From Pyrinomonadaceae bacterium (GTDB taxonomy: Bacteria > Acidobacteriota > Blastocatellia > Pyrinomonadales > Pyrinomonadaceae), in the NCBI GenBank assembly GCA_036277115.1, contig DASUNM010000015.1, forward strand, positions 44,451 through 108,450: a stretch of 64,000 nucleotides of DNA, given 5' to 3'. Position numbers and translations under genes: made by a program. This document shows, one piece after another, positions 1 through 8,179 of this stretch. A model generated the notes under the pieces. The model worked only from the letters and a program-made list of their open reading frames with translations. It did no database searches and was not told the DNA's origin. Each line of letters begins with the position of its first letter. Position 1 is the first letter of the stretch.

Positions 1-1195
1 CCGGCAGCTTCATCGCTGAGTGCGCTTGGCTGACCTGTACCGGTGCGAAAGTCGTCACCGGCGCGACGAACACCTCGGACGGTGTGTCGGAAGTTTGCCG
101 CACGAAGGCGAACATCGTTCCTGATTGGTTCAAGTTAAATGCGCCGTAAACGGCCGTGCTGCTTTTGATTTCCTCAATCTTGTTCGCGGCGACGTCGATC
201 GCGTAGAGCTGCGTTCCCGTGCCCTTCGCTTCGCTGAAGTAGATGCGCTTGCCGTCCGCCGACCAGCCGGCCATGTTTGGCTGACCGTCGTGCGACGCGG
301 CGAGCGCTTTCGGCTGTCCTCCGGCAACTGAATAGACCTGAATGAGACCACTCTGCGCCCAACGCGGTGGATTGTCGCTGATCGTGAGCGCGATCCATTT
401 GCCGTCAGGCGAAAACTGCGCAGAATCTTCAGCCGCGGGCGTGTTCACGAACACTGTGGTCTTGCCGCTCGCGACTTCAACGATTGAGACATCTGAGGTT
501 GTCCAGTCGTTCGCGATCGGCGACTTCACGTGACTAAAGACGATGCGACTTCCATCCGGCGCCCAATCGAATCCGCCGACATGGTAATTATCAGTCGTTA
601 GCTTCTTTGGCTCGCGTTTGCCGTTCGCGTCCTTCTGGACGGGAATCACGTACAGCCGGGCCAGCTTCAGGTTCTCATCAACCCAGCGAAAGTCGTTGCG
701 CCCCTTGTCGTTCTTCTCTTCGTCCTCGGCTTTCGCATCGGCCATCGTGAAAGCGAACCACTTTCCGTCCGGTGACCATTCGAAATTCGACACCGAAGTT
801 TTCACGTCCGTGATCTGCTCGGCCTCGCCACCGCGCAAAGGCAGCACGTAGAGATTGTTCTTATTGTCCTTGCGATTCGAAGTGAAGGCAATCCAGTTTC
901 CGTCCGGCGACCACTTCGGATTTGTTGAAGACTTGTCGTTAAAGGTGAGCTGGAAGTTCTCCTTGCCGTCCGTGCTCGCCAGCCAAATCTGCGTCACAAA
1001 CTCACTCTTGTCCGCAGTCATCACAGCGTCGTTGATCGTGTAAACGACCCGCCGCCCATCCGGCGACACGCGCGGAGTCCCAACCCCGCGGGTCTTTACC
1101 TGAAGCTCAGGCGTCCAGGTGGTTGGCGCATTTTGCGCGGTGATGGTAATGGCGATGAACAGAAGTGTGGCGCAGGTCTTCGCAAGGCTTTTCAT
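1..1195 (-). CDS. S9 family peptidase, N-terminal propeller part (3'-truncated by window edge)
   Basis: About 398 codons are visible and the frame stays open to base 1. It opens with a signal peptide (MKSLAKTCATLLFIAITITA, then QNA) and continues as a TolB/DPP-like beta-propeller. Repeated PRVSPDG / PKWSPDGNWIA-type blades, with SPDG every 50-60 residues, are the signature of the prolyl-oligopeptidase (S9) propeller that gates a C-terminal alpha/beta hydrolase. That catalytic part, with the Ser-Asp-His triad, would lie beyond the edge, so activity cannot be judged here. The start is ATG at 1195 with AGGAG 6 nt upstream. Expected role: secreted or periplasmic oligopeptide or acyl-aminoacyl hydrolysis. 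A non-peptidase TolB-like propeller protein is the main alternative. Confidence 0.8.
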   Translation of the reverse strand, partial: MKSLAKTCATLLFIAITITAQNAPTTWTPELQVKTRGVGTPRVSPDGRRVVYTINDAVMTADKSEFVTQIWLASTDGKENFQLTFNDKSSTNPKWSPDGNWIAFTSNRKDNKNNLYVLPLRGGEAEQITDVKTSVSNFEWSPDGKWFAFTMADAKAEDEEKNDKGRNDFRWVDENLKLARLYVIPVQKDANGKREPKKLTTDNYHVGGFDWAPDGSRIVFSHVKSPIANDWTTSDVSIVEVASGKTTVFVNTPAAEDSAQFSPDGKWIALTISDNPPRWAQSGLIQVYSVAGGQPKALAASHDGQPNMAGWSADGKRIYFSEAKGTGTQLYAIDVAANKIEEIKSSTAVYGAFNLNQSGTMFAFVRQTSDTPSEVFVAPVTTFAPVQVSQAHSAMKLP

Positions 1196-1257
1196 TTGAT
1201 TCTCCTGAGAAACTCTGAATTATGGCTTCGCGGGGCGAAACACTATCGCGTCCTGAA

Positions 1258-2154
1258 CTATCTAGTCAATTCCACTTCGGCAGCGATGTGGCCGAAGCTG
1301 GCCCACTGGATGCCGTGCACGATTTGCCGAAAGGTATTTACGGCCTCGGTGGGCCGGCCGTTGTAGAGAAACCAGTTACCTACCCCATAGCCCACCGTGG
1401 CGTTGCTGAGCGTGTTGGGTGTTTGGTTTGAGTCGCTAAGCAGGTCTGAAGGTTTTAGCTTGCCTTGATAAAGTTTTATGAGCTGATAGTAATCCGCATT
1501 TTCGATCACTTCGAGGTTGTCGGTGATCGGCGCAATCGATGCGGCGGCTTCTTTCTCCCGGCCCAGACGCCGCAGAGTCATGTAAAGCCAATGCGTCGTC
1601 GCGACCATCATGTCAGGGTTCTTTGAAACCTTTTCCGCTTCACGATAGGCCTTGTGCGCGCTTCCGAAGTCGCCTTTCAGATAATGCGCCAGGCCGAGGT
1701 GATACCAGATGTTCGACTGTAGGGTGCTGGTGGGAATGTTTCTGGCGTTCGGCATGCCGTCGGGCTCGACTTCGTCAGGTTTGCCTTTGACGAGCTTAGC
1801 GGCCTTCTCGAAATCTTTAATGGCATCATCGAAACAGCGAAGCGTGATGAAGCGATGCCCGCGATGTCGATACAGCCGCGCATCTTTCGGATATTTCGAA
1901 ATTGCGTCGGTGTAAATCGCGATCGATTCTTTGTATCTGCCGAGATACGCGGTCCGCCTGCCTAACCAGATAAAATTGTCCGCGCTGGGCTCTTTTTGGA
2001 AATCGGCACGGGCGGTGGTCAGCTTGGTTTCAAAGTCCCTGCGCGCTTCCCGGGAAAGTTTTGGCTGGATTTCGCCGGCGGCTTGGAGACATTTGTTTTG
2101 CGCGACCGTGGTTGAGGCAAAAAGAAACAGGAAGGCGGCAAGAAGTACTCTCAT
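1258..2154 (-). CDS. Secreted tetratricopeptide-repeat protein
   Basis: 298 residues. A cleavable signal peptide (MRVLLAAFLFLFASTTVAQ) is followed by an alpha-helical repeat region. TPR-like helices are clear around residues 60-130 (YLGRYKESIAIYTDAISKYP, then a second unit with FDDAIKDFEKAAKL) and again near 165-185 (YHLGLAHYLKGDFGSAHKAY). No catalytic domain is seen. The family normally scaffolds protein-protein contacts, so a periplasmic scaffold role is the most that can be inferred. The nearest purine-rich stretch (AAAGGGAA) is about 20 nt upstream, so the start rests on the signal peptide. It lies between the S9 peptidase and two secreted unknowns on the same strand. Confidence 0.75.
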   Translation of the reverse strand: MRVLLAAFLFLFASTTVAQNKCLQAAGEIQPKLSREARRDFETKLTTARADFQKEPSADNFIWLGRRTAYLGRYKESIAIYTDAISKYPKDARLYRHRGHRFITLRCFDDAIKDFEKAAKLVKGKPDEVEPDGMPNARNIPTSTLQSNIWYHLGLAHYLKGDFGSAHKAYREAEKVSKNPDMMVATTHWLYMTLRRLGREKEAAASIAPITDNLEVIENADYYQLIKLYQGKLKPSDLLSDSNQTPNTLSNATVGYGVGNWFLYNGRPTEAVNTFRQIVHGIQWASFGHIAAEVELTR

Positions 2155-2207
2155 CGGATTGATTACGAGGATTCCCTTTCAACTGTAGAGCGGGCGACCG
2201 CGCGCTT

Positions 2208-2735
2208 CTATTTCGAGACCACTCTGATAAGTTCCGCTCCGAAGGCTTCGATTCTGGCTCTCTGATCCTTTTGCCCCTGGTTCATTACGCCCACGACGGG
2301 ACGATAGCCTCTGGTACGGTTAATTAATTTCGTGCGGAAGACGACTTCCTTACCGACTAATTGGGCAGACCAATTGCACCCGCTCTTCTCGTTACCACAC
2401 CAGATTGACAAGTCTTTAAGCTCGAGAAAACTACCATCGCTCAAAGCCACTCGGATCGGTTGCATTTCGAGATCGAGGTGCTTAGCGACGCCGTTATCAT
2501 GAAACTCTTTGAGCGTGCCTGACCATTCAACCTCTTGACTAAAAATCCGATTAAATTCCCAGAAGTTACCCTTACGCTCAAGTGCGCCTTGTTTGGCATA
2601 GGGTGCTATTGCTTCCCCAAACTTCACCCAATCTGTACGCCAGGGTTCTTGTTCCTGGCCGAAGCTGCTTTGTCCCGCGAACAGGCAGCCTGCTACGAGG
2701 AGCAAAACTAATACCTTTGAAAATCGTTTTCCCAT
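2208..2735 (-). CDS. Secreted protein of unknown function
   Basis: 175 residues with a classical signal peptide (MGKRFSKVLVLLLVAGCLFA, cleavage probably after SSFGQ). The mature part has two cysteines in the segment SIWCGNEKSGCNW, which could form a disulphide in the periplasm, and alternating polar/hydrophobic strands suggesting a small beta-rich domain. I do not recognise the family. AGAGGGAAG directly precedes the ATG, a close but plausible ribosome site. It is surrounded by other minus-strand secreted proteins; nothing ties it functionally to them. Confidence 0.7.
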   Translation of the reverse strand: MGKRFSKVLVLLLVAGCLFAGQSSFGQEQEPWRTDWVKFGEAIAPYAKQGALERKGNFWEFNRIFSQEVEWSGTLKEFHDNGVAKHLDLEMQPIRVALSDGSFLELKDLSIWCGNEKSGCNWSAQLVGKEVVFRTKLINRTRGYRPVVGVMNQGQKDQRARIEAFGAELIRVVSK

Positions 2736-2804
2736 CTTCCCTCTAAATTGACTCAGACATTTCCTGCGAACGCTGAGGTCCCGTGGCGCCGCGAATTCAA
2801 TCCA

Positions 2805-3473
2805 CTACCAACTTGTACACTGGCCGTCGCGCAATTCGCTAATCGCCTCGGGGCGTTTTGAGTCCGCCGCTTGCCATCCCGGCCGCTGCCAAGAGGACCC
2901 ATCGGTGTACTCGACGCGGTTGATGAGCGCCCGCTGCTTTCGAGGTTCGGCGGCTGAGGCTTCAGCGCTCGCGTTGATAGGATCTGCCGGGGACCTCGCC
3001 AGCAACGAACTGAGATTTCTTGGCTTTAATACAACGGCGCAAAAGAAGAGGCGACTCGAAATCGTCGAAGTGTTGGACGCGTCTCTGAGTTGGTACTCCC
3101 AGAGAATAGTCTTTATCTTTTTCGCGCCGGCGTTCCTGACCCGCAGCCGGTATTCATATCTCGACATCAGTGAAGACGCGCCGGCGGGACGACTTATGAC
3201 TTGGCCACTGGGCGTACGAAGCTCAATCGAGCGATTCCTAATCGTCATTGGATCTTTTCTTTCCTTTCGGTTCCCGTTTGTGAGGTCATCAATGACGATG
3301 AGACCCGGCGGTGTGGGTGCGGGTTTTGGTCCGGGCGCGGACGGCCGGGGCGTCATGGGATACATGAACACCTCAAGATCCACGACTTCGACTGGATCGG
3401 ATTGGCTATTCTGCTGCACTTGCGGCCGAGCATCGAACGAGCCCAGAAGTAATATGATTAACAGCGCGACCAT
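2805..3473 (-). CDS. Secreted protein of unknown function
   Basis: 222 residues. A short hydrophobic N-terminus (MVALLIILLLGSFDA) looks like a minimal signal peptide. A Pro-rich segment (about residues 40-60) follows, then a region around 80-130 of short beta strands with YEYRLRVRNAGAKKIKTILW, which resembles an immunoglobulin-like fold (inference). Cys residues near 146 and the C-terminus (DGQCTSW) may pair. The ATG has GAGGTG six bases upstream. Family not recognised; similar-sized secreted unknowns of this composition are common in Acidobacteriota. Confidence 0.65.
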   Translation of the reverse strand: MVALLIILLLGSFDARPQVQQNSQSDPVEVVDLEVFMYPMTPRPSAPGPKPAPTPPGLIVIDDLTNGNRKERKDPMTIRNRSIELRTPSGQVISRPAGASSLMSRYEYRLRVRNAGAKKIKTILWEYQLRDASNTSTISSRLFFCAVVLKPRNLSSLLARSPADPINASAEASAAEPRKQRALINRVEYTDGSSWQRPGWQAADSKRPEAISELRDGQCTSW

Positions 3474-3561
3474 TAATTCACCTCACATTTGGTTCGCGGG
3501 AGAGCACAGAATTCAGCCATCGTAATGAGCCGGTGGCACTATGCACGAACGCGCCAGGCTC

Positions 3562-5115
3562 TCACTGCCCTGCCGCGCTCAACGTAATTTCCGTCCGGCG
3601 ATTCTTCGCCCGATTCGCGACGGTCGTGTTAGGCGCGACCGGATTTGCAGAGCCCAAACCGCTGGATTGAATACGCGTGACATCGATGCCGGCTGAAGCC
3701 AGCCGCTCGGAAAGAATCCGCGCCCGGTCGTCAGTCAGTTGTTGCAGCGCATCCGCGCGGCCCGCATTGTCCGTGTACGATTCGATCGAGATTTGGTAAT
3801 CGGGATTATTTGCGATCAACGCGCCCAGTTGATCCAGGCGCGCGGCGGCCGCAGCCGTTAGGTTTCCGGAACGCGGGTTTGCCCACCAGGACTCGTTCAG
3901 CATCAGGACGATGCCGCGTTCAGACTCACGCACGGTCCCGAATCGCCCCAGCGCCTGTTTCAAATTCGCCGCCGTGGCGCGTAGCTGCGCCGCGCGCGTT
4001 TCGGCAGCTTGCCGCGCCTGTTCAGCCTGACGCTCGCCTTCGATCCGGGCCAGCCTGACTTTCGCGTCTTCCCCTTCAGCCCGGACCGTCTGAATCTCTT
4101 CGCGCAGTCGCGCAATTTCGGTGCGCGCGTCGCGAAGCTGCTCCTGCGACCTCAATGAATCGCGTTCAGCAAGCTCGCGTGCGTGCCGTTCATTATTGAG
4201 ATCCTTCTGCAAACGTGTAATTTCCTGATTGGCAGTCGCGGCCGTTTCCTCAGCGCTGCGCACAGCCTGATCGCGACGCTCGATCTCTTCACGCCGTTCC
4301 CGCGCGGCGCGACGCGCCACTGCCATCGCTTCGGCTTTTGCCGCACTACTGGTTGCCTGTCGCGCAAGAACGTCGACTTCCGATTCAGGTTGGCGCATGC
4401 GCCGCGCGGCTTCAGCTTGTTCAAGATCGGCGGCGGCCGCACGCAATTCGTTCGGAGCATCGCGCTCCGCACCCGCGTATCGTGCCAGGTTCAGCGCCTG
4501 CCGCGCGCCCAGTAGCGCATTGGGAATGTCCCGGAAATCAGACTGAGCGATCGTGGGAACGCTTCCGTCGCGGAAGTAGTCGCTGGAGTTGCCGATATAG
4601 GTGACCGGCACGGTATCAATCTGCGCGTCGCGCGGCGTCGCCGGGCGCACGTTCTCCAGCACAACCATGCGGCTGGGAGCGCGCACGAGGAAATGCGGCT
4701 CGGCCGTCACGATCAGCGCGAAGGTTTGCAGCGGGGTCGTCACATCGATCTTCGAATCGATAATTCCACTGCCGCTACGTTTTATCTCGCCGAGGTTATC
4801 GACCGTACCGTCCGGCGATATGGCCCACAACACGAACGTAGTGTACGCCCCGCCTAATTCATATCCGCGCGGCAAATGATCGAGGCTTAGCTGGACGCGG
4901 GTGCCGCGGCGTCCCTGACGGCGCACTTTTGCATCACCTTTCAAGCGCGGCAAACGCGTCGTTCCGCGAAACGGCACTTCGATCGTTTGATCCAGCGGAT
5001 AGGTGATTGCGGTCGTAGTTCGGCGACCATCACTCTGGGCCAGAGCGCCGAAACAGAGACCAACAATAATTATCGGAACAGGAAGGAACGACAGTAACCG
5101 GCGAGCTATTTTCAT
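3562..5115 (-). CDS. OmpA-family peptidoglycan-binding protein with long coiled coil
   Basis: 517 residues from the ATG at 5115. That start is preferred because it begins a proper signal peptide (MKIARRLLSFLPVPIIIVGL...ALAQ) and follows AGAGGG; an in-frame start 30 codons upstream would bury it. A beta-rich N-terminal domain (about 30-190) is followed by a DUF4398-like helical segment (NALLGARQALNLARYAGAE), then a long charged coiled coil (about 240-380). The C-terminal OmpA domain (about 395-510) carries the family signatures IESYTDNAGRADALQQL, with Asp for diaminopimelate binding, and NRRTEITLS. Likely role: anchoring the outer envelope to peptidoglycan across the periplasm. Single gene. 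Confidence 0.88.
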   Translation of the reverse strand: MKIARRLLSFLPVPIIIVGLCFGALAQSDGRRTTTAITYPLDQTIEVPFRGTTRLPRLKGDAKVRRQGRRGTRVQLSLDHLPRGYELGGAYTTFVLWAISPDGTVDNLGEIKRSGSGIIDSKIDVTTPLQTFALIVTAEPHFLVRAPSRMVVLENVRPATPRDAQIDTVPVTYIGNSSDYFRDGSVPTIAQSDFRDIPNALLGARQALNLARYAGAERDAPNELRAAAADLEQAEAARRMRQPESEVDVLARQATSSAAKAEAMAVARRAARERREEIERRDQAVRSAEETAATANQEITRLQKDLNNERHARELAERDSLRSQEQLRDARTEIARLREEIQTVRAEGEDAKVRLARIEGERQAEQARQAAETRAAQLRATAANLKQALGRFGTVRESERGIVLMLNESWWANPRSGNLTAAAAARLDQLGALIANNPDYQISIESYTDNAGRADALQQLTDDRARILSERLASAGIDVTRIQSSGLGSANPVAPNTTVANRAKNRRTEITLSAAGQ

Positions 5116-5449
5116 TAAACCCTCTATTGAAGAGCAGGCTATCTGCCTGATCAGATTATGTCGAGCATCGAACAGGCTAATCCCTGTCCTAAGTCCTAGA
5201 TGCACGGCCCGGTCTTAATTGTTGCCGAACGGGAAGAAACTGACAAGAAGGTTTGTGCAGATGTGGGCGGCACTCCCTCTCCCACTGGAGAGGGCTGGGG
5301 TGAGGGTGCGAAGCTTAAGGCGGTAAGAAATGAACCTTTATTCCCAATCTGTCGTGAGGCGCAACCTCACGTCAGAGAGCGTGGATAATTTTTGTTATAG
5401 CGCTAACTTCGTCCCTCACCCTGACCTCTTCCAGTGGGAGAGGGAAAGA
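5116..5449. repeat. Non-coding stretch with inverted pair of TCCCTCACCC/CTCTCCC repeats
   Basis: 334 bases without a credible gene. It contains two inverted copies of a roughly 35-nt element at 5273-5307 and 5411-5445. The core of one is TCCCTCTCCCACTGGAGAGG followed by a GGTGAGGG end; the other reads GTCCCTCACC...GTGGGAGAGGGA. The same family recurs at 35237-35270 and 36041-36075, in three of the four copies preceded by CTAACTTCGTCCCTCACCC. Paired inverted copies could fold into one large stem on either strand. Confidence 0.75.
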
Positions 5450-5623
5450 TTAAAGTCGGCGTTGCTCGCGCTCGTACTGCCGTGTTCGCAGGTGCTGCAC
5501 AAATTGAACTGCGATGAAACCTAAGCCGGTCAATAAAAGCGTGTGGACGAATCCACCCTTGTGCATCACGAACTTAAGGACAAACCAAGTGATGAGAAAA
5601 AACGATCCGATGTAATAGAGCAT
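5450..5623 (-). CDS. Small two-helix membrane protein, DUF5670/lmo0937-like
   Basis: 57 residues (MLYYIGSFFLITWFVLKFVM then HKGGFVHTLLLTGLGFIAVQ), ending in a basic tail HLRTRQYEREQRRL. Two hydrophobic helices separated by a Gly-Gly-Phe-hydrophobic-His turn match the short lmo0937/DUF5670 membrane family, which has the same length and a GGFIH turn; function unknown. The ribosome site is weak (no good GGAG), but reading frame, helix pattern and basic tail argue for a real gene. It ends just inside the edge of the repeat at 5411-5445. Confidence 0.65.
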   Translation of the reverse strand: MLYYIGSFFLITWFVLKFVMHKGGFVHTLLLTGLGFIAVQFVQHLRTRQYEREQRRL

Positions 5624-5677
5624 GGTGGAGATGCTGGCACCCGCCGGCCGAGCAAGAGGCGCATTGTAATTGGAGAG

Positions 5678-7189
5678 CTAGCCTTTGGGAAATTCGATCG
5701 CGCGCAGACCCGTGCGATTAGGCTCTGCGGCGATAATCAAAACGCCCGAGGCGGACGGCACAGCAAACGTCTCGCGAGGAGACGTAGCCGGTGCATGATT
5801 CGTTGAGATACTCGAAGCCATCTCGTCTTTCCAGACAACTGAACCGTCGCGGCCGGACAGAGCGAAGGCAAATCCTTCCCTGCCCGCCATCAGCAGGTCG
5901 AGCACTCGATCGCCGTTCACGTCTGCGAACGCGGCTGACTCGGCGCGACGGGCGTCAGCTTCCCAAACGATTCTGCCTTCGTCGGACTTGACGATGACCA
6001 CGCGACCACGCTCGGTGAACATCACCACTTCCGGTCTTCCATCGCTGTCCACATCCTGCGCAATCAAACTTCCGCGCGGCGCGTCCTCTTTGAGAGTCAC
6101 GCGGCCGAGCGCACGTAAGTCCTCAGCGGCCAACGCCGTCAGTCCACTTCGCGTCCCGACCAGCAAAAGTTCGCCCCGTGCTGTCCGCACGATCAACGGC
6201 GCGGTCGTGGCTGGGCTTCCCGCGTTGGCGGCGATGGTGAACTTGCCTGACTCGTCAAAGACGTGCAGGCCACCATCGTCGAGCGCGACGACGACGGCGC
6301 GCGCACCACTGTATGTAATGGTCGCCGGGCGCCCAACCGCACGGCCCGGCAGAGCCGCTTCCGAGATTACCCGTCCAAGGCTGTTATCGATCACAAACAA
6401 CTTTTGACGCGAGCTATCGACAACAAACGTGGTGGTTCCCGACGCTGTCGCCGCACCGGCGTTTCCCGGCAACGTGGTTTGCCAAAGCTGCCGACCGCTG
6501 GCGCCTTCGATCAAAGTGGCTGTATTTCCGGCCAGGACCAGAACGTTGTCGGCACCGCCGCGAGCGCGGATGGCAATCACCTGCGTGTTCTGTGCGGACG
6601 GCGATCGCTGCGCAGTACGAACCGTCCACAGTGCGATCCCGCGGCTCGCCTCCAACGCGACAATGCGACCCTCAGTCGTTACCGCGACTATCTCGGAACT
6701 ACCTGTGCGCCTGAGGTGGGCAACGATAGATCGGGTGACATCGCCGATAGCCGCATACCAGCCGCCCCTCGAAGTGACCGTGTTTGTCGCTTGGTTTGTT
6801 ACCACCGGCGGCGTGGGGCTCGGCTTCTTCGTTTCGCCGTTCGCAGGCACCACGATCACACCGGCCGACGAAAACTCACCGCGTTTCGCGTTCAGCGAAG
6901 CGACCCGCCAGTAATATCTACCGGGCGCCAGGTCATTCATGCGGTATTCGTGGCCCGAAACTACTCGATCGAATACGATGTCGATGAATGTGGCGTCATT
7001 TGCCAGTTGCAAACGGTACCGGGACACACCCGGGCGCGCGCCCCAACGAAGCGTCACCGAGGTCTGAGGCGGATTATCCTGAACCACCGCCCAGACAGGC
7101 GCTAACGACGTTAACGCGGGACCAGCGCAAATCGCGGCCACGCATACCCATCTGAACAGACGACTTTTGAACGAACAGACCTTCACCAC
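5678..7189 (-). CDS. Secreted FnIII-like plus VCBS/PQQ-like beta-propeller protein
   Basis: 503 residues with a signal peptide (VCVAAICAGPALTSLAPVWA). Residues about 40-115 look like a fibronectin-III/Ig-like domain (LRWGARPGVSRYRLQLA, then GRYYWRVASLN). A Pro/Thr linker follows, then a propeller of PQQ-like blades (RIVALEASRGIALWTVR, RQLWQTTLPG). Two FG-GAP/VCBS style calcium-type motifs are present (DVDSDGRPEVVMFTERG and DVNGDRVLDLLMAG). No enzyme active site is visible. The family is normally extracytoplasmic and used for adhesion or assembly. Standalone gene just downstream of an orphan response regulator on the same strand, 65 nt away. Confidence 0.78.
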   Translation of the reverse strand: MVKVCSFKSRLFRWVCVAAICAGPALTSLAPVWAVVQDNPPQTSVTLRWGARPGVSRYRLQLANDATFIDIVFDRVVSGHEYRMNDLAPGRYYWRVASLNAKRGEFSSAGVIVVPANGETKKPSPTPPVVTNQATNTVTSRGGWYAAIGDVTRSIVAHLRRTGSSEIVAVTTEGRIVALEASRGIALWTVRTAQRSPSAQNTQVIAIRARGGADNVLVLAGNTATLIEGASGRQLWQTTLPGNAGAATASGTTTFVVDSSRQKLFVIDNSLGRVISEAALPGRAVGRPATITYSGARAVVVALDDGGLHVFDESGKFTIAANAGSPATTAPLIVRTARGELLLVGTRSGLTALAAEDLRALGRVTLKEDAPRGSLIAQDVDSDGRPEVVMFTERGRVVIVKSDEGRIVWEADARRAESAAFADVNGDRVLDLLMAGREGFAFALSGRDGSVVWKDEMASSISTNHAPATSPRETFAVPSASGVLIIAAEPNRTGLRAIEFPKG

Positions 7190-7254
7190 TAATTAGTAAA
7201 CGACGAATCGGGATTGGTTCCCTTGTGCGGCGAGCTGAAGGTGGCGCGGGCTGA

Positions 7255-7974
7255 TTAGGGATTCTCGTTTAGCTTGTAGCCCACGCCTCGAACTGTCAGT
7301 ACGTAATGAGGGTTCTTCGGATCGTTTTCCAATTTCTTTCGCAGCCGATTGATGTGAGGGTCGATGTTGCGCTGATACCCTTCGTACTCAGTGCTCCAGA
7401 CGCGATCGAGGAGATCGTTGCGTGACCAGGCGCGGCCGGGCTCAGACGCGAGTAGCTCAAGAATTTGAAACTCGAGCGGCGTGAGATCGACACGCTGCCC
7501 GGCGCGCGAAACTTCGTGCCGTCGTTTGTCCACCACGAGATCGCCAATCTCCAGACGCTCACCATCGCCCGCCGCCTCTGGAGCAAGCTGTCCGCGACGC
7601 AACAGCGCTTCGATTCGGTACTCAAGTTCGCGTGGACTAAACGGCTTGGCGAGATAATCGTCAGCGCCCGCCTCAAAGCCCGCCACCTTGTCGTCCAACA
7701 GATCGTGTGCGGTGAGAAAAAGCGCCGGCGTGGTAATGCCGCGTTCGCGCATCTTCTTCAGTAGATCGATGCCCGACATCTCCGGCATGGCAACGTCGAG
7801 AATGAAGCAATCGAAGGTGTCGTTTGCAACGGTCTGCAAAGCGGCCTGACCATTCTCGTTTTCGGCGACTTCAAATCCCAGCCTGCGAAAGTACTCAGCC
7901 AGAAGCGTACGCATCTCGGCGTCATCATCGACGATCATCAATTTCTTGGCGCGTTGTGTCGGTTCGGGATCCAC
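7255..7974 (-). CDS. OmpR/PhoB-family response regulator (orphan)
   Basis: 239 residues from a GTG at 7974, which has GAGGAAA at good spacing; a further upstream TTG overlaps that site and is less likely. Receiver domain: acidic pair in MIVDDD, phosphoacceptor Asp about residue 60 (FILDVAMPEMSG), switch Thr in FLTAHD and Lys about 110 (YLAKPFSPRE). C-terminal winged helix of the Trans_reg_C type (DLTPLEFQILELLAS and the end VLTVRGVGYKLNE). It would bind DNA as a dimer once phosphorylated. No histidine kinase gene is adjacent, so its partner is elsewhere. Confidence 0.93.
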   Translation of the reverse strand: MDPEPTQRAKKLMIVDDDAEMRTLLAEYFRRLGFEVAENENGQAALQTVANDTFDCFILDVAMPEMSGIDLLKKMRERGITTPALFLTAHDLLDDKVAGFEAGADDYLAKPFSPRELEYRIEALLRRGQLAPEAAGDGERLEIGDLVVDKRRHEVSRAGQRVDLTPLEFQILELLASEPGRAWSRNDLLDRVWSTEYEGYQRNIDPHINRLRKKLENDPKNPHYVLTVRGVGYKLNENP

Positions 7975-8179
7975 GTCAGTTTTCCTCAAGGCTGTTGCCG
8001 GATTGCTGCAAGACCGGCGGAACAGCTACGCCTAATTTGCTGTAAGATCAAGGGGTTGCGCCCTAGTATGGACAGGACGATGGCCTTGCGTCAAACGATT
8101 TCGCTCAGTTATATTCCGTGGTTGCATTCGTTTCGGCTCCTGGCCCGTTTCCTGTCAACCGGTCTAACCTTCGATTTCC

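Noticed and set aside
6263..7105. Long plus-strand open frame opposite the FnIII/VCBS gene
   Set aside because: It is the antisense shadow of a well-supported protein, with Arg-rich composition and no domain or ribosome site.
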